DNA of 64,000 bases, from the NCBI RefSeq assembly GCF_002860345.1, contig NZ_NMYC01000001.1, positions 372,001-436,000 of the forward strand, written 5' to 3'. The notes beneath the pieces were generated by a model. It made no database searches, was not told the DNA's origin, and saw nothing but the letters and a program-made list of their open reading frames with translations. Of this stretch, positions 7,849-18,451 are shown piece by piece; position 1 is the stretch's first letter, and each line of letters starts with the position of its first letter. This stretch comes from Bifidobacterium anseris (GTDB taxonomy: Bacteria; Actinomycetota; Actinomycetes; Actinomycetales; Bifidobacteriaceae). The position numbers and the translations under genes are program-made.

Positions 7849-8488
7849 ACAGGGACGCAATGCCGCATATCGGGACAACGGACGGGTCGTGCGGCTCGAT
7901 GCATTGTTCGACGCCACGTCCGACGGCATCGACATGGACGTGCCGGCGCGCGTCGTGGACAGCGAGACGAAATACCGCGGCGCGATCTTCGCCGTCGAGG
8001 ACCGCACGGTGGCGTTGACGCGCAACGATGGCAGCGAGACGCTCATCCATCGGCAGGTCGTCGTGCACGCGCCCTGCGTCGTCATGCTCGTGCACGACGT
8101 GCGCACGGACCGCTATCTCGTCGAACGCGAATACCGCGCCGGGTCGAACATCACGACGATCGGGCTGCCGGCGGGACTCATCGACGTCGGCGAAGATCCG
8201 CGGCATGCGATGCTGCGCGAACTGCGCGAGGAGACCGGCGTCGTCGCCGAAGACGTCGATATCGACGACGCGGGCTCCTACTACTCGTCGGAAGGCATGA
8301 CCGACGAACTCGCGCACATCGCCGTACTGCACCTGCGCGAATGGAGTCAGGGGGAGTGCCGATTCGACACCGACGAGCACGTCGAATCGGCATGGGTCGA
8401 CTGGCGGACGCTGCTGACGCTGCCGATCACCGCGTCGAACTCGATCATTGCGATCCAGCACGAGCGGATCCGCCGCCTGAGCGCGTGA
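7838..8488 (+). CDS. Nudix hydrolase, ADP-ribose pyrophosphatase type
   Basis: A 216-residue Nudix protein with a canonical box (G-L-I-D-V-G-E ... R-E-L-R-E-E-T-G-V) near residues 111-133. The upstream R-E-Y-R-A-G segment and the order of elements match ADP-ribose pyrophosphatases, which recycle ADP-ribose and related nucleotide sugars. The ATG at 7838 lies 11 bases inside the end of the Nif3-like gene with a GGGGGAC just before it. It is the second such enzyme in 8 kb; unlike the one at 2403 it keeps all box residues. Confidence 0.87.
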   Translation: MAAKQGRNAAYRDNGRVVRLDALFDATSDGIDMDVPARVVDSETKYRGAIFAVEDRTVALTRNDGSETLIHRQVVVHAPCVVMLVHDVRTDRYLVEREYRAGSNITTIGLPAGLIDVGEDPRHAMLRELREETGVVAEDVDIDDAGSYYSSEGMTDELAHIAVLHLREWSQGECRFDTDEHVESAWVDWRTLLTLPITASNSIIAIQHERIRRLSA

Positions 8489-8578
8489 CCTGTGTCGAGG
8501 ACGCCATATGCGCGGCCTCGACACTATCCAGTGAACGAAACTCATGAGGATGCTGCGCGGATGTGCCATACTGAAAAC

Positions 8579-10723
<2,145 letters not shown>

Positions 10724-10775
10724 GGCAGCCGCCTGCGACGGGTGTACCTGCGCTCGTGCGGCCATGTATTTCCGC

Positions 10776-10828
10776 CGCTATGGGAACGCCCCCGACATCC
10801 ATTTGATGTCGGGGGCGTTCCCATAGCG
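10776..10828. terminator. Bidirectional terminator between glgX and a convergent gene
   Basis: A perfect 24-bp inverted repeat, 10776-10799 and 10805-10828, with a five-base loop. It lies between two convergent genes and can serve both. Confidence 0.88.
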
Positions 10829-10846
10829 GGACGCGCGATGCACGGA

Positions 10847-12097
10847 CTAGTTCCGGGCGAGCTGCGAGGCGACCTGCCGACGATGCTGGTCAGTGTCGGC
10901 CTGCGCGGCGAGCACGGGCGAATTGGTGTCCGTCAGGACGGTGTTGAAGCCGGCGCTCTCCTCGTCGCTGATCAGATCGTCGAGCTTGGCGGTGTTGACG
11001 ACCTCGTGCGCAATGAGCTGCTGCTGGATGCGATCCGCCTCAATCGCGGCGATCTGCCGGGAGAAGCCGATGAACCAGCCGAGGAACAACATCGCCGCGA
11101 GCGCTTCGACGTTCGTGAGCGTGTTCTCGCCCTGCAGCCAGGAGATGCCGGCGATGACGCAGACGAGGATCGCGATGTCGGAGATGACGAAGAACGCGCG
11201 ACTCAGCTGCGGCGCGAGCCAGGGGAGTGTAATGAGCAGCGCGAACATGACGCAAGGCATGCCGCGGGCGAACACGTTGTGCAGGATCGGGTGGGGCGTG
11301 TAGCGGAAGGTGCCGATGCCGATGAACGCGATGCCGGAGAGCGTCAGCAGGATTGACAGCAGCGTGATGCGCACCTTGAATCGGGGGATGTGGTAGGAGA
11401 CCTGCGGCGTGCGGATGCCGACCGAGCCGTTGGGGCGCACGACCTGGTAGGTGGCGATGAGTTCGGAGATCGCGAAGTAGGTGATGATGATGATCGACAG
11501 GCCGCCGAAGACGAGTGTGATGTTGAACATGCTCGCCGCGAAGGTCGTGCGGTCGCCGAGCTCGGAGAAGTTGTTGCGGAACCAGTGGGGGTCGTTCGTC
11601 GTCGAGCAGGCGGTGCCGACGCCGGCGATGACGAAGAACGGCAGCAGCGACGCGAGCGTCTTCGCGTTCATCAGCTCGGCCTGCACGAAGGTGAGGTAGC
11701 CGCAGACCCCGGCGAAGGTCGCGGTGAGCGCCGGCAGGTACATTTCGAAGATGACCTTGCCCATCATCGAGTTGAGTACCCAGAACAGCGTGTAGCTGGT
11801 CAGGAACAGCGTGACCGCGTAGACGAAGGACAGTGCGAAGATTTCGAAGGAGCGGCGCAGGTGGATCGCCCACATGACGTGTTCGTTGAGCATCCGGATG
11901 CGGTGTGTGTAGCCGATGACGAACGAGACGACGCCGCAGGCTCCGACGAGTGTGGCCGCGGCCATGAATCGACGTTGGGACAGCTGCCAGATGGCGGGTG
12001 CCCAGCGCAGATAGGCCATGATGGCGAGGCCTCCAACCACCGCGCAGCAGAAGAACGAGATTAAGCCGGCTGATTCGGCCCTCTGATGACGTTTCAT
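10847..12097 (-). CDS. Polytopic membrane protein of unknown function
   Basis: A 416-residue integral membrane protein with about ten hydrophobic segments (for example G-L-I-S-F-F-C-C-A-V-V-G-G-L-A-I-M-A and I-T-L-L-S-I-L-L-T-L-S-G-I-A-F-I) and a hydrophilic C-terminal tail of ~60 residues, presumably cytoplasmic. I recognise no transporter signature. The start at 12097 is chosen because GGAAAGGGA lies just upstream; an earlier start would add an unlikely hydrophilic stretch. It stands alone, convergent with glgX and divergent from a tRNA gene. Confidence 0.7.
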   Translation of the reverse strand: MKRHQRAESAGLISFFCCAVVGGLAIMAYLRWAPAIWQLSQRRFMAAATLVGACGVVSFVIGYTHRIRMLNEHVMWAIHLRRSFEIFALSFVYAVTLFLTSYTLFWVLNSMMGKVIFEMYLPALTATFAGVCGYLTFVQAELMNAKTLASLLPFFVIAGVGTACSTTNDPHWFRNNFSELGDRTTFAASMFNITLVFGGLSIIIITYFAISELIATYQVVRPNGSVGIRTPQVSYHIPRFKVRITLLSILLTLSGIAFIGIGTFRYTPHPILHNVFARGMPCVMFALLITLPWLAPQLSRAFFVISDIAILVCVIAGISWLQGENTLTNVEALAAMLFLGWFIGFSRQIAAIEADRIQQQLIAHEVVNTAKLDDLISDEESAGFNTVLTDTNSPVLAAQADTDQHRRQVASQLARN

Positions 12098-12234
12098 GGT
12101 TTCCCTTTCCGGTACGACACTCCACATTGTAACGAGGTGGCCGCAAGGCATGGTATTATTTCATCTTGTGCCTGAAGACGGTTGTCTTTGAAGATGGCGG
12201 TCTGCGGTCTTCATGGATGGGTGTTCGGGCGCGA

Positions 12235-12308
12235 CGGGCTGTGGCGCAGTTTGGTAGCGCGTCTGCTTTGGGAGCAGAATGTCGCAGGTTCAAATCCTGT
12301 CAGCCCGA
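12235..12308 (+). tRNA. tRNA-Pro (anticodon UGG)
   Basis: A complete cloverleaf of 74 bases: acceptor arms CGGGCTG/CAGCCCG, D arm with GCGC ends, anticodon stem TCTGC/GCAGA with loop TTTGGGA (anticodon TGG), T arm GCAGG/CCTGT with TTCAAAT. The discriminator is A and CCA is not encoded. Confidence 0.96.
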
Positions 12309-12319
12309 CCGAGACATTC

Positions 12320-12344
12320 GAGGCCATCCCTTGTGGATGGCCTC
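12320..12344 (+). terminator. Hairpin after tRNA-Pro(UGG)
   Basis: Ten-bp inverted repeat, 12320-12329 and 12335-12344, five-base loop, 12 bases after the tRNA. There is no T run, so termination efficiency is uncertain. Confidence 0.55.
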
Positions 12345-12396
12345 ATTACAATGGTTCCAAGGGGTGGCGGCCGTTCCGGCCGCCGTGGAGGCTGCC

Positions 12397-12783
12397 GTGA
12401 GTATGAACACCGTCGACCGTCGCGCACTCGAACAGCTCGACGACGAGCCGCTCGATGAGCAGATCTCTTACTACCGCAAGCCGTTCATGGTGCTGTGGGC
12501 GGCGGTGCAGGAATCGTCGGCGGAACTCGTCGAGGACTACGGCATGTCGCCCGAGCTCGCGCAGCTGTGGGTGGCGGAGCGGCTGCGACAGGTGGGCGAT
12601 TCGCTCGTCGACCGTCTCGCCGAACGCGCGGCGGCCCGCGGCGTGAGCAAATCGAACGTGTCGCGCGCGGCGGGGGCGAGCCCGACGAACGCGCTGCGCC
12701 GCTTCCCGCGGCTGCGCGACCTCGACGAGGGGCGCACGCCAGGGCGCACGCTCATCGACGACGTGCTCGACTCGCTCGACTGA
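12397..12783 (+). CDS. Hypothetical protein with possible helix-turn-helix
   Basis: A 128-residue acidic, helical protein. Residues ~85-112 (G-V-S-K-S-N-V-S-R-A-A-G-A-S-P-T-N-A-L-R) look like a helix-turn-helix recognition region, so it may bind DNA, but I cannot name the family. The GTG at 12397 is favoured because GGAGG ends five bases before it; an in-frame ATG follows at 12403. It begins 89 bases after the tRNA-Pro gene and ends 209 bases before the M23-like gene. Confidence 0.6.
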   Translation: MSMNTVDRRALEQLDDEPLDEQISYYRKPFMVLWAAVQESSAELVEDYGMSPELAQLWVAERLRQVGDSLVDRLAERAAARGVSKSNVSRAAGASPTNALRRFPRLRDLDEGRTPGRTLIDDVLDSLD

Positions 12784-12992
12784 TTGGCGGCCGCGCGACC
12801 GTCCATGGCACCGTCCGAAGCGACGATTTTTGTTGTATATGCGACGGCCATCCACATCAATTGGTCGATTTCTGCCGCGACACGCCGTGTTCAGGGCCGT
12901 CCGTACACATACCTCCGTCACGGTGGACAGGCAAGCCCGCGGCGTTCGATAGTGGAACGACGACATGTTCCGCAAGTCGAAGGAGGAGTCAT

Positions 12993-13577
12993 ATGGGACA
13001 TCACGATGAGCAGCTGCGTGCACGCCGCGCACGTCGTAGAAGGCGTTTCGAGGCGATGCGCGGCCGCCGCCGGCTCAACGCGCTCGTGGCGACGTCGACG
13101 CTGATCGTCGCCGCCGCCACGACGATCGGCGTCGGCATGCACACGACCGATTGCGCCTATGCCGACGGCGGCTGCACGCCGGCGATGGTGCTGCCGGTCA
13201 AGGGAGGGGTCATCATGTCGCCGTTCGACGAGCCGGCGCAGGTGTGGCTCGCCGGGCACCGCGGCGTCGACATAGCGGCCGCCGAAGGCGCGACGCTCGT
13301 CGCCCCCGCCGACGGCACCATCAGCTTCGCGGGAAAGGTGGGAGGAAAATCGGTCGTCAGCATCGTCCACGGCGCATGGACGCTCACCTTCGAACCGGCG
13401 GTCACGACGCTCGCCGTCGGAGCGAAGGTGAGCCGCGGCCGCCCCCTCGGCACAATGTCTGGGTCGAGTGACCACTGCGACGGCACCTGCGTGCACTGGG
13501 GCATCCGCATGGCGGCCAGGAAGTACGTCGACCCGGAACGCTGGCTGCGCCCGCAGCGCATCGTGCTCGTCGAATGA
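12993..13577 (+). CDS. M23-family (LytM-like) secreted protein
   Basis: A 194-residue protein with a very basic N-terminus, one membrane or signal segment (residues ~28-48) and a LytM/M23 domain. Zinc ligands H89 and D93 (G-H-R-G-V-D-I-A-A) are present. In the H-x-H motif the first histidine is cysteine (C166-V-H168-W-G-I-R) and the usual Y-x-H-L element is F-E-P-A. M23 enzymes cut peptidoglycan cross-links; this one may be a weak enzyme or a non-catalytic activator or cell-wall binder. The ATG at 12993 follows AAGGAGG. It stands alone between two unrelated genes. Confidence 0.82.
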   Translation: MGHHDEQLRARRARRRRRFEAMRGRRRLNALVATSTLIVAAATTIGVGMHTTDCAYADGGCTPAMVLPVKGGVIMSPFDEPAQVWLAGHRGVDIAAAEGATLVAPADGTISFAGKVGGKSVVSIVHGAWTLTFEPAVTTLAVGAKVSRGRPLGTMSGSSDHCDGTCVHWGIRMAARKYVDPERWLRPQRIVLVE

Positions 13578-13606
13578 TGCGCCGTTGATTCCCTGCGGCC
13601 GGCCTT

Positions 13607-15106
13607 CTACAGGTCGGCGTCAGCGAGCGAGATGTATCCGGGGTCGATGAGCGTCGTCTTAAGGTTGCCGGCGCTCACCGCGATGAGCGGCAGCCCCATC
13701 GTCGGCACGCCGTCGACGGTGTTGAAATGATCCAACGCCGCTTTGTCGTCGTTGCGGTTGAGCGCCCGGCAGATGGCGGCGATGCCCGAGGCGTTGCCGT
13801 TGCGGTCGGCCAGACCGGTCATCCACTGCTTGCCGTCGACGATGTTCGGGATGTTGCTCACATACGAGCCGTATCCGGTGACGATCGGCCAGCGGTTGGA
13901 TGTCACCGGCGGCGTCTCGCGGTCTGCCGATCCGTCGTCCTTCGCCTCGCCGGCGGAGGACTTGGGCGCCTGCGTCGGCTCCGGCACCTTTCCGCGCTGC
14001 ACGTCGCGCCGTCCGGCGATGTTGCCCAGGACGTCGCCGATCGTGATCGACGGGTTGATGTCGGCGGCTGTGCCGACGTAGCCCATGGCCGTCAGTCCCT
14101 TGATGACGCCGTCGGCGACGAAGTCGTTCATCGAGACGACGCCGTCGATCGGCGTGAAGGCGCCTTTCGCGTTCGTATGCAGGCGCGCCTTGATCTCGGC
14201 GACGACATCGTCGGTCTTGCGCGCCTGGAAGGCCACGTCATGCCAGTCGTCCTCGGTCGACGCGGCAGAGAGCCTTAGCGACGGGCTGACGACGACGCCG
14301 GAGCGGAAGTAGGTGCCGAGCACGCTCCACGCGCCCTTGAACGCGTCGCGCGCGAAACGCTGCTCATCGCTCGGATGCGAGGCCTCGCCGTCGAAGGGCA
14401 GCATGATCTCGATGCGTTTGGGGTTGTCCCTGCTCGTCTTGTCGAGTTCGAGCTTGTTGACGAGCTGCTGCGCCTGCATGCGGCCGATCTGCTCGGCGTC
14501 GCAGATCGACACGAAGGCGTCCGGCGTGAAGCCGGGGATGCGCGTCGACAGGACGACGACGTGCCCGCCCGCCGCCTTCACCCGGTTGAGCGCCGCGACG
14601 GTGCGCGCGAGCGCCTCGTCGACTTTTGCGTCTTTCTCGTCCTTCGCGTCGTCGCCGTCCTTCGACGATTCGAGCATCTGCGTCGCGTAGTCGCCGTAGT
14701 ACTTCGTCGATTCGGCGGTGCGTACCGCCGGCGCGACGACGAGTGTGCGTTCCCCGTCGCCGTGTTCGATGTGTTCGCGCACGTAGGTCTCAATGCTGCG
14801 GCTCTGCTTGTCGAGGTCGGCGTCGGCGTGCGTCGTGATGTCGTCGTCGTCGAATCCCCGTTCGATGAGCGCGTCCGATGTGGCGCCGACGAGGCGGTTC
14901 CATGTGTTGAGCGGCACGTTCTGCGAGATCGTGAAGCTGTCGGTGGGCACGAACATCGCCACTTGTCCGTTCGTCATGGACGGCGACGCGGCCGGGGACG
15001 CACCGTCCGTCGACGAGGACGAACAGGCCGCCATGGGGATCGTCATGCCGCAGCACAGCGCCATCGCCATGCAGCGTCGCAGAAGTGGAAGGCCCGTATG
15101 GGACAT
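13607..15106 (-). CDS. Sugar-binding-type periplasmic lipoprotein
   Basis: A 499-residue predicted lipoprotein. Residues 1-31 form a lipoprotein signal ending in a lipobox (M-A-A-C), followed by a serine/threonine/alanine linker. The rest resembles type I periplasmic binding proteins of the ribose/multiple-sugar class: repeated alpha-beta elements, a G-R-M-Q-A-Q-Q-L-V segment and V-V-S-M-N-D-F-V-A-D-G-V-I-K-G-L near residue 325. An acidic insert (~residues 385-405) is rich in S, A, E and D. No ABC permease or ATPase is adjacent, so it is an orphan. Ligand unknown. The start at 15106 gives the best signal peptide. Confidence 0.75.
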   Translation of the reverse strand: MSHTGLPLLRRCMAMALCCGMTIPMAACSSSSTDGASPAASPSMTNGQVAMFVPTDSFTISQNVPLNTWNRLVGATSDALIERGFDDDDITTHADADLDKQSRSIETYVREHIEHGDGERTLVVAPAVRTAESTKYYGDYATQMLESSKDGDDAKDEKDAKVDEALARTVAALNRVKAAGGHVVVLSTRIPGFTPDAFVSICDAEQIGRMQAQQLVNKLELDKTSRDNPKRIEIMLPFDGEASHPSDEQRFARDAFKGAWSVLGTYFRSGVVVSPSLRLSAASTEDDWHDVAFQARKTDDVVAEIKARLHTNAKGAFTPIDGVVSMNDFVADGVIKGLTAMGYVGTAADINPSITIGDVLGNIAGRRDVQRGKVPEPTQAPKSSAGEAKDDGSADRETPPVTSNRWPIVTGYGSYVSNIPNIVDGKQWMTGLADRNGNASGIAAICRALNRNDDKAALDHFNTVDGVPTMGLPLIAVSAGNLKTTLIDPGYISLADADL

Positions 15107-15171
15107 GCCGTACCGCTTTCTTATGGGGGATGGGACGGGAACGATTGTACCCGAGGAAGTCGGCAAAACGG

Positions 15172-15209
15172 CGCAGGGCCCCGTTCCGGTCCGGGAACGG
15201 GGCCCTGCG
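15172..15209 (-). terminator. Terminator after icd
   Basis: A perfect 16-bp GC-rich inverted repeat (15172-15187, 15194-15209) with a six-base loop, placed 17 bases past the icd stop on the minus strand and before the lipoprotein gene. Confidence 0.8.
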
Positions 15210-15226
15210 GGGGTGCGGTGAGACCG

Positions 15227-16444
15227 TCAGGCGCGCAGCGCCTTGTTCAGGTTCTCGTCGAGCGCATCCATGAAGCCCTCCGTGTCGAGCCACGGATGGT
15301 CGGGGCCGATGAGCATCGCGAGGTCCTTTGTCATCTGGCCGCCTTCGACGGTCGAGATGATCGTCTGCTCGAGCTTCTCGGCAAAATCGGCGACCTCGGG
15401 CGTGCCGTCGAGCTTTGCGCGGTGCTTGAGGCCGCCGGTCCACGCGTAGATCGACGCGATCGGATTCGTCGACGTCTTCTCGCCCTTCTGCCAGCGACGG
15501 TAGTGGCGGGTGACGGTGCCGTGCGCGGCCTCGGCCTCGACGGTCTGGCCGTCGGGGGTCATCAGCACCGAGGTCATCAGGCCGAGCGAGCCGAAGCCCT
15601 GCGCGACGGTGTCGGACTGCACGTCGCCATCGTAGTTCTTGCAGGCCCACACGTAGCCGCCGTGCCACTTGAGCGAGCTGGCGACCATGTCGTCGATGAG
15701 GCGGTGCTCGTAGGTGAGGCCCTCCTGCTCGTAGCGCGTCTTGTATTCGGTCTCGAACACCTCGGCGAAGATGTCCTTGAACTCGCCGTCGTAGGCCTTG
15801 AGGATCGTGTTCTTCGTTGACAGGTAGACCGGATAGCCGCGCAGCAGGCCGTAGTTGAAGCAGGCGCGGGCGAAACCGCGGATCGAGTCGTCGAGGTTGT
15901 ACTGCACCTGCGCGACGCCGGAACCCGGATAGTCGAAGACGAGATGCTCAATCGGCTCCGAGCCGTCCTGCGGCGTGAACGTCACCGTCAGGCTGCCGGG
16001 GCCCGGGACCTTGAAATCGGTCGCCTTGTATTGGTCGCCGAAGGCGTGGCGCGCGACGACGATCGGCTTCGTCCAGCCCGGTACGAGGCGCGGGATGTTC
16101 GAGATGACGATCGGCTCACGGAAGATCGTGCCGCCGAGGATGTTGCGGATCGTGCCGTTCGGCGACTTCCACATCTTCTTGAGGCCGAACTCCTCGACGC
16201 GGGCCTCGTCAGGTGTGATCGTCGCGCACTTGACGCCGACGTGCTCGCGCTTGATCGTCTCGGCGGCGTCGACGGTCACCTGGTCGTCGGTCGCGTCGCG
16301 GTTCTGGATGCTCAGGTCGTAGTAGTCGAGGTTGATATCGAGGTAGGGCAGGATGAGACGGTCCTTGATGTCCTTCCAGATGACGCGCGTCATCTCGTCG
16401 CCGTCGAGTTCGACGACCGTGCCTTCGACCTTGATTTTCGCCAT
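15227..16444 (-). CDS. icd: NADP-dependent isocitrate dehydrogenase (homodimeric type)
   Basis: A 405-residue enzyme converting isocitrate to 2-oxoglutarate and CO2 with NADP; it supplies 2-oxoglutarate for glutamate synthesis. The sequence follows the dimeric eukaryote-like IDH type, with S-P-N-G-T-I-R near residue 95 for substrate binding and the decarboxylating dehydrogenase signature N-Y-D-G-D-V-Q-S-D near residue 272. The ATG at 16444 is preceded by GGAGGAATCC. It diverges from guaB3, with 129 bases between the starts that must hold both promoters. Confidence 0.96.
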   Translation of the reverse strand: MAKIKVEGTVVELDGDEMTRVIWKDIKDRLILPYLDINLDYYDLSIQNRDATDDQVTVDAAETIKREHVGVKCATITPDEARVEEFGLKKMWKSPNGTIRNILGGTIFREPIVISNIPRLVPGWTKPIVVARHAFGDQYKATDFKVPGPGSLTVTFTPQDGSEPIEHLVFDYPGSGVAQVQYNLDDSIRGFARACFNYGLLRGYPVYLSTKNTILKAYDGEFKDIFAEVFETEYKTRYEQEGLTYEHRLIDDMVASSLKWHGGYVWACKNYDGDVQSDTVAQGFGSLGLMTSVLMTPDGQTVEAEAAHGTVTRHYRRWQKGEKTSTNPIASIYAWTGGLKHRAKLDGTPEVADFAEKLEQTIISTVEGGQMTKDLAMLIGPDHPWLDTEGFMDALDENLNKALRA

Positions 16445-16573
16445 GGGGGATTCCTCCAATGAGTGATCGGAACGTTTCCATAGACATGCATAGCGCATGA
16501 CTGTTTCGTCCACGGACGATTGTCCAAAAACCGCGTCACGTCCGTGTCACAGCTGCGCATTAGCCTAGGAGCC

Positions 16574-17695
16574 ATGTCTCAGGAAATTGAAATCGGCCTC
16601 GGCAAGAAGGGCCGCATCGCCTATGGCCTCGACGACATCGCGATCGTCCCGTCCCGCCGCACACGCGATCCGCAGGACGTCTCCACCGTCTGGCAGGTCG
16701 ACGCCTACCAGTTCGACATCCCGGTCATCGGCGCGCCGATGGATTCGGTGACGAGCCCGAAGACGGCGATCGAGCTCGGCAGGCTCGGCACCGTCGGCGT
16801 CCTCGACCTCGAAGGCCTGTGGACGCGCTACGACGACCCCGAACCGATCCTCGAGCGCGTCGCCGCGCTCGGCCCGCAGGAGGCCACCGCCTATCTGCAG
16901 CAGGCCTACGCCGAACCGATCAAGCCGGAGCTCATCGTCTCCAGGCTGCATGAGATCCGCGATGCCGGCGTGACCGTCGCCGGCGCGCTGTCCCCGCAGC
17001 GCACGCAGCAGTACTATTCGACAGTGCTCGAGGCGGGCGTCGACCTCTTCGTCATCCGCGGAACCGCCGTCTCTGCGGAGCATGTCTCGACCGACCATGA
17101 GCCGCTCAACCTCAAGAAGTTCATCTACGACCTCGATGTGCCGGTCATCGTCGGCGGCGCCGCGAACTACACGGCGGCGCTGCACCTGATGCGCGCCGGC
17201 GCGGCGGGCGTCCTCGTCGGCTTCGGCGGCGGCGCCGTCTCCGCGGTGCGCAAGACGATCGGCGTGCACGTGCCGCTCGCCACGGCGATCTCCGACGTGG
17301 CCGAGGCGCGCCGCGATTACATGGACGAGTCCGGCGGCCGCTACGTGCAGGTCATCGCCGACGGCGGCATGGGCGACTCCGGCAGCTTCGTGACGGCTCT
17401 CGCGATGGGCGCCGACGCATGCATGCTCGGTGCACCTCTCGCCCGCGCGAAGGAGGCGCCGGGGCACGGCAAGCATTGGGGGTCCGAGGCGCGCCATGCG
17501 ACGCTGCCGCGCGGCTTCCGCTCCGACGTCGGCACCGTCGGCACGCTCGAGGAGATCCTCTACGGGCCGAGCCACATGGCCGACGGCAAGACGAACTTCA
17601 TCGGCGCGCTGCGCCGCGCGATGGCGTCGACCGGCTACGTCGACCTCAAGAACTTCCAGCGTTGCGACGTCGTCGTGACGCCGACCGGACGCTAA
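16574..17695 (+). CDS. guaB3: GuaB3-type IMP dehydrogenase family protein
   Basis: A 373-residue protein of the IMPDH/GMP reductase superfamily without the CBS pair of regular GuaB. The N-terminal V-P-S-R-R-T-R and the A-G-A-A-G-V-L-V-G-F-G glycine-rich segment match the GuaB3 group found in actinobacteria. The loop that in IMPDH holds the catalytic cysteine reads R-G-T-A-V-S-A-E-H-V-S (residues 162-172) and has no cysteine, as in the mycobacterial paralogue. Classical IMPDH activity is therefore doubtful and its role in purine metabolism is not established. AGGAG lies three bases before the ATG. Confidence 0.9.
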   Translation: MSQEIEIGLGKKGRIAYGLDDIAIVPSRRTRDPQDVSTVWQVDAYQFDIPVIGAPMDSVTSPKTAIELGRLGTVGVLDLEGLWTRYDDPEPILERVAALGPQEATAYLQQAYAEPIKPELIVSRLHEIRDAGVTVAGALSPQRTQQYYSTVLEAGVDLFVIRGTAVSAEHVSTDHEPLNLKKFIYDLDVPVIVGGAANYTAALHLMRAGAAGVLVGFGGGAVSAVRKTIGVHVPLATAISDVAEARRDYMDESGGRYVQVIADGGMGDSGSFVTALAMGADACMLGAPLARAKEAPGHGKHWGSEARHATLPRGFRSDVGTVGTLEEILYGPSHMADGKTNFIGALRRAMASTGYVDLKNFQRCDVVVTPTGR

Positions 17696-17717
17696 GCGGC
17701 GTCACGACGACGACAAG

Positions 17718-17773
17718 CGATGCGGCCCGTGGGGGCTCGCGGCAGCTGCCGTGTCCTCCCGCGGGCCGCATCG
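17718..17773 (+). terminator. Terminator after guaB3
   Basis: Sixteen-bp arms (17718-17733 and 17758-17773, one G:T pair) enclose a 24-base loop containing the palindrome ggcagctgcc. Confidence 0.6.
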
Positions 17774-17826
17774 TCGTCTCCGGGCGGCGTGCGCGCAAAG
17801 GGGTCGTTATCTGTTGGTGTATAAGC

Positions 17827-17856
17827 TTGTTTTGCGTGGTTTGAATATGTTATACT
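17827..17856 (+). promoter_or_regulatory. Promoter of the IS607 tnpA gene
   Basis: TTGTTT (17827-17832), 18-base spacer and TATACT (17851-17856). The ATG of tnpA lies only seven bases after the -10 element, so transcription probably starts at or near the start codon. It lies within the presumed left end of the element. Confidence 0.6.
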
Positions 17857-17863
17857 TAGTTTC

Positions 17864-18451
17864 ATGTTGGTGAAGGAATGGGCGGCCCGTGAGGGATTGC
17901 ATCCGCAGACGGTGTGGAAGTGGTGCCGTGAGGGCACGATGCCCGTGCCTGTGGAGCATACGCCGACCGGCATGTGGCTCATCCATGACCCCAAATACGA
18001 GGCCCGACAGGCGCAAGCCCCTGCCGGCGGCCGCACGGTGTGCTATGCGCGCGTGTCCGGTCCGGACCAGAAGAACGACCTGCGACGTCAGGCGGACAGG
18101 CTCAAGGCATTCGCGCTCAACATGGGCGTCGAACGGCCCGAGGTCGTCGCGGAAGTGGGGTCAGGCATGAACGACAAGCGGCGCAAGCTCAACCGTTTGC
18201 TGGCCGACCCAGGTGTGGGCATGATTATCGTGGAGCACCGTGATCGCCTTGCCCGTATGAACGCGGGATTGATCGAAAGCGCGTTGAAGGCACAGGGGCG
18301 CAGGCTCATCGTCGTGGACGACAAGGAGCTGGACGATGATCTGGTGCGGGACATGACCGAGGTGCTCACGTCGTTGTGCGCGCGCCTGTACGGCAGGCGC
18401 GCCGCCGGGGACAAGGCGAGGGCCGCGTTGAAGGCGGCGGAAGATGCTTGA
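17864..18451 (+). CDS. tnpA: IS607-family serine recombinase TnpA
   Basis: A 195-residue transposase with the reversed domain order of IS607: an N-terminal MerR-like helix-turn-helix (residues 2-24, V-K-E-W-A-A-R-E-G-L-H-P-Q-T-V-W-K-W) followed by the serine resolvase catalytic domain. The catalytic serine lies in Y-A-R-V-S-G-P-D-Q-K near residue 66, and the arginines of the active site are in E-H-R-D-R-L-A-R-M. It excises and inserts the element as a circle at loosely defined short sites. Length is normal and no disruption is seen. Its stop overlaps the tnpB start. Confidence 0.93.
   Translation: MLVKEWAAREGLHPQTVWKWCREGTMPVPVEHTPTGMWLIHDPKYEARQAQAPAGGRTVCYARVSGPDQKNDLRRQADRLKAFALNMGVERPEVVAEVGSGMNDKRRKLNRLLADPGVGMIIVEHRDRLARMNAGLIESALKAQGRRLIVVDDKELDDDLVRDMTEVLTSLCARLYGRRAAGDKARAALKAAEDA

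Noticed and set aside
14375-15820. Long plus-strand ORF across the lipoprotein and icd genes
   Set aside because: It spans two well-supported minus-strand genes and reads as arginine/valine-rich shadow.
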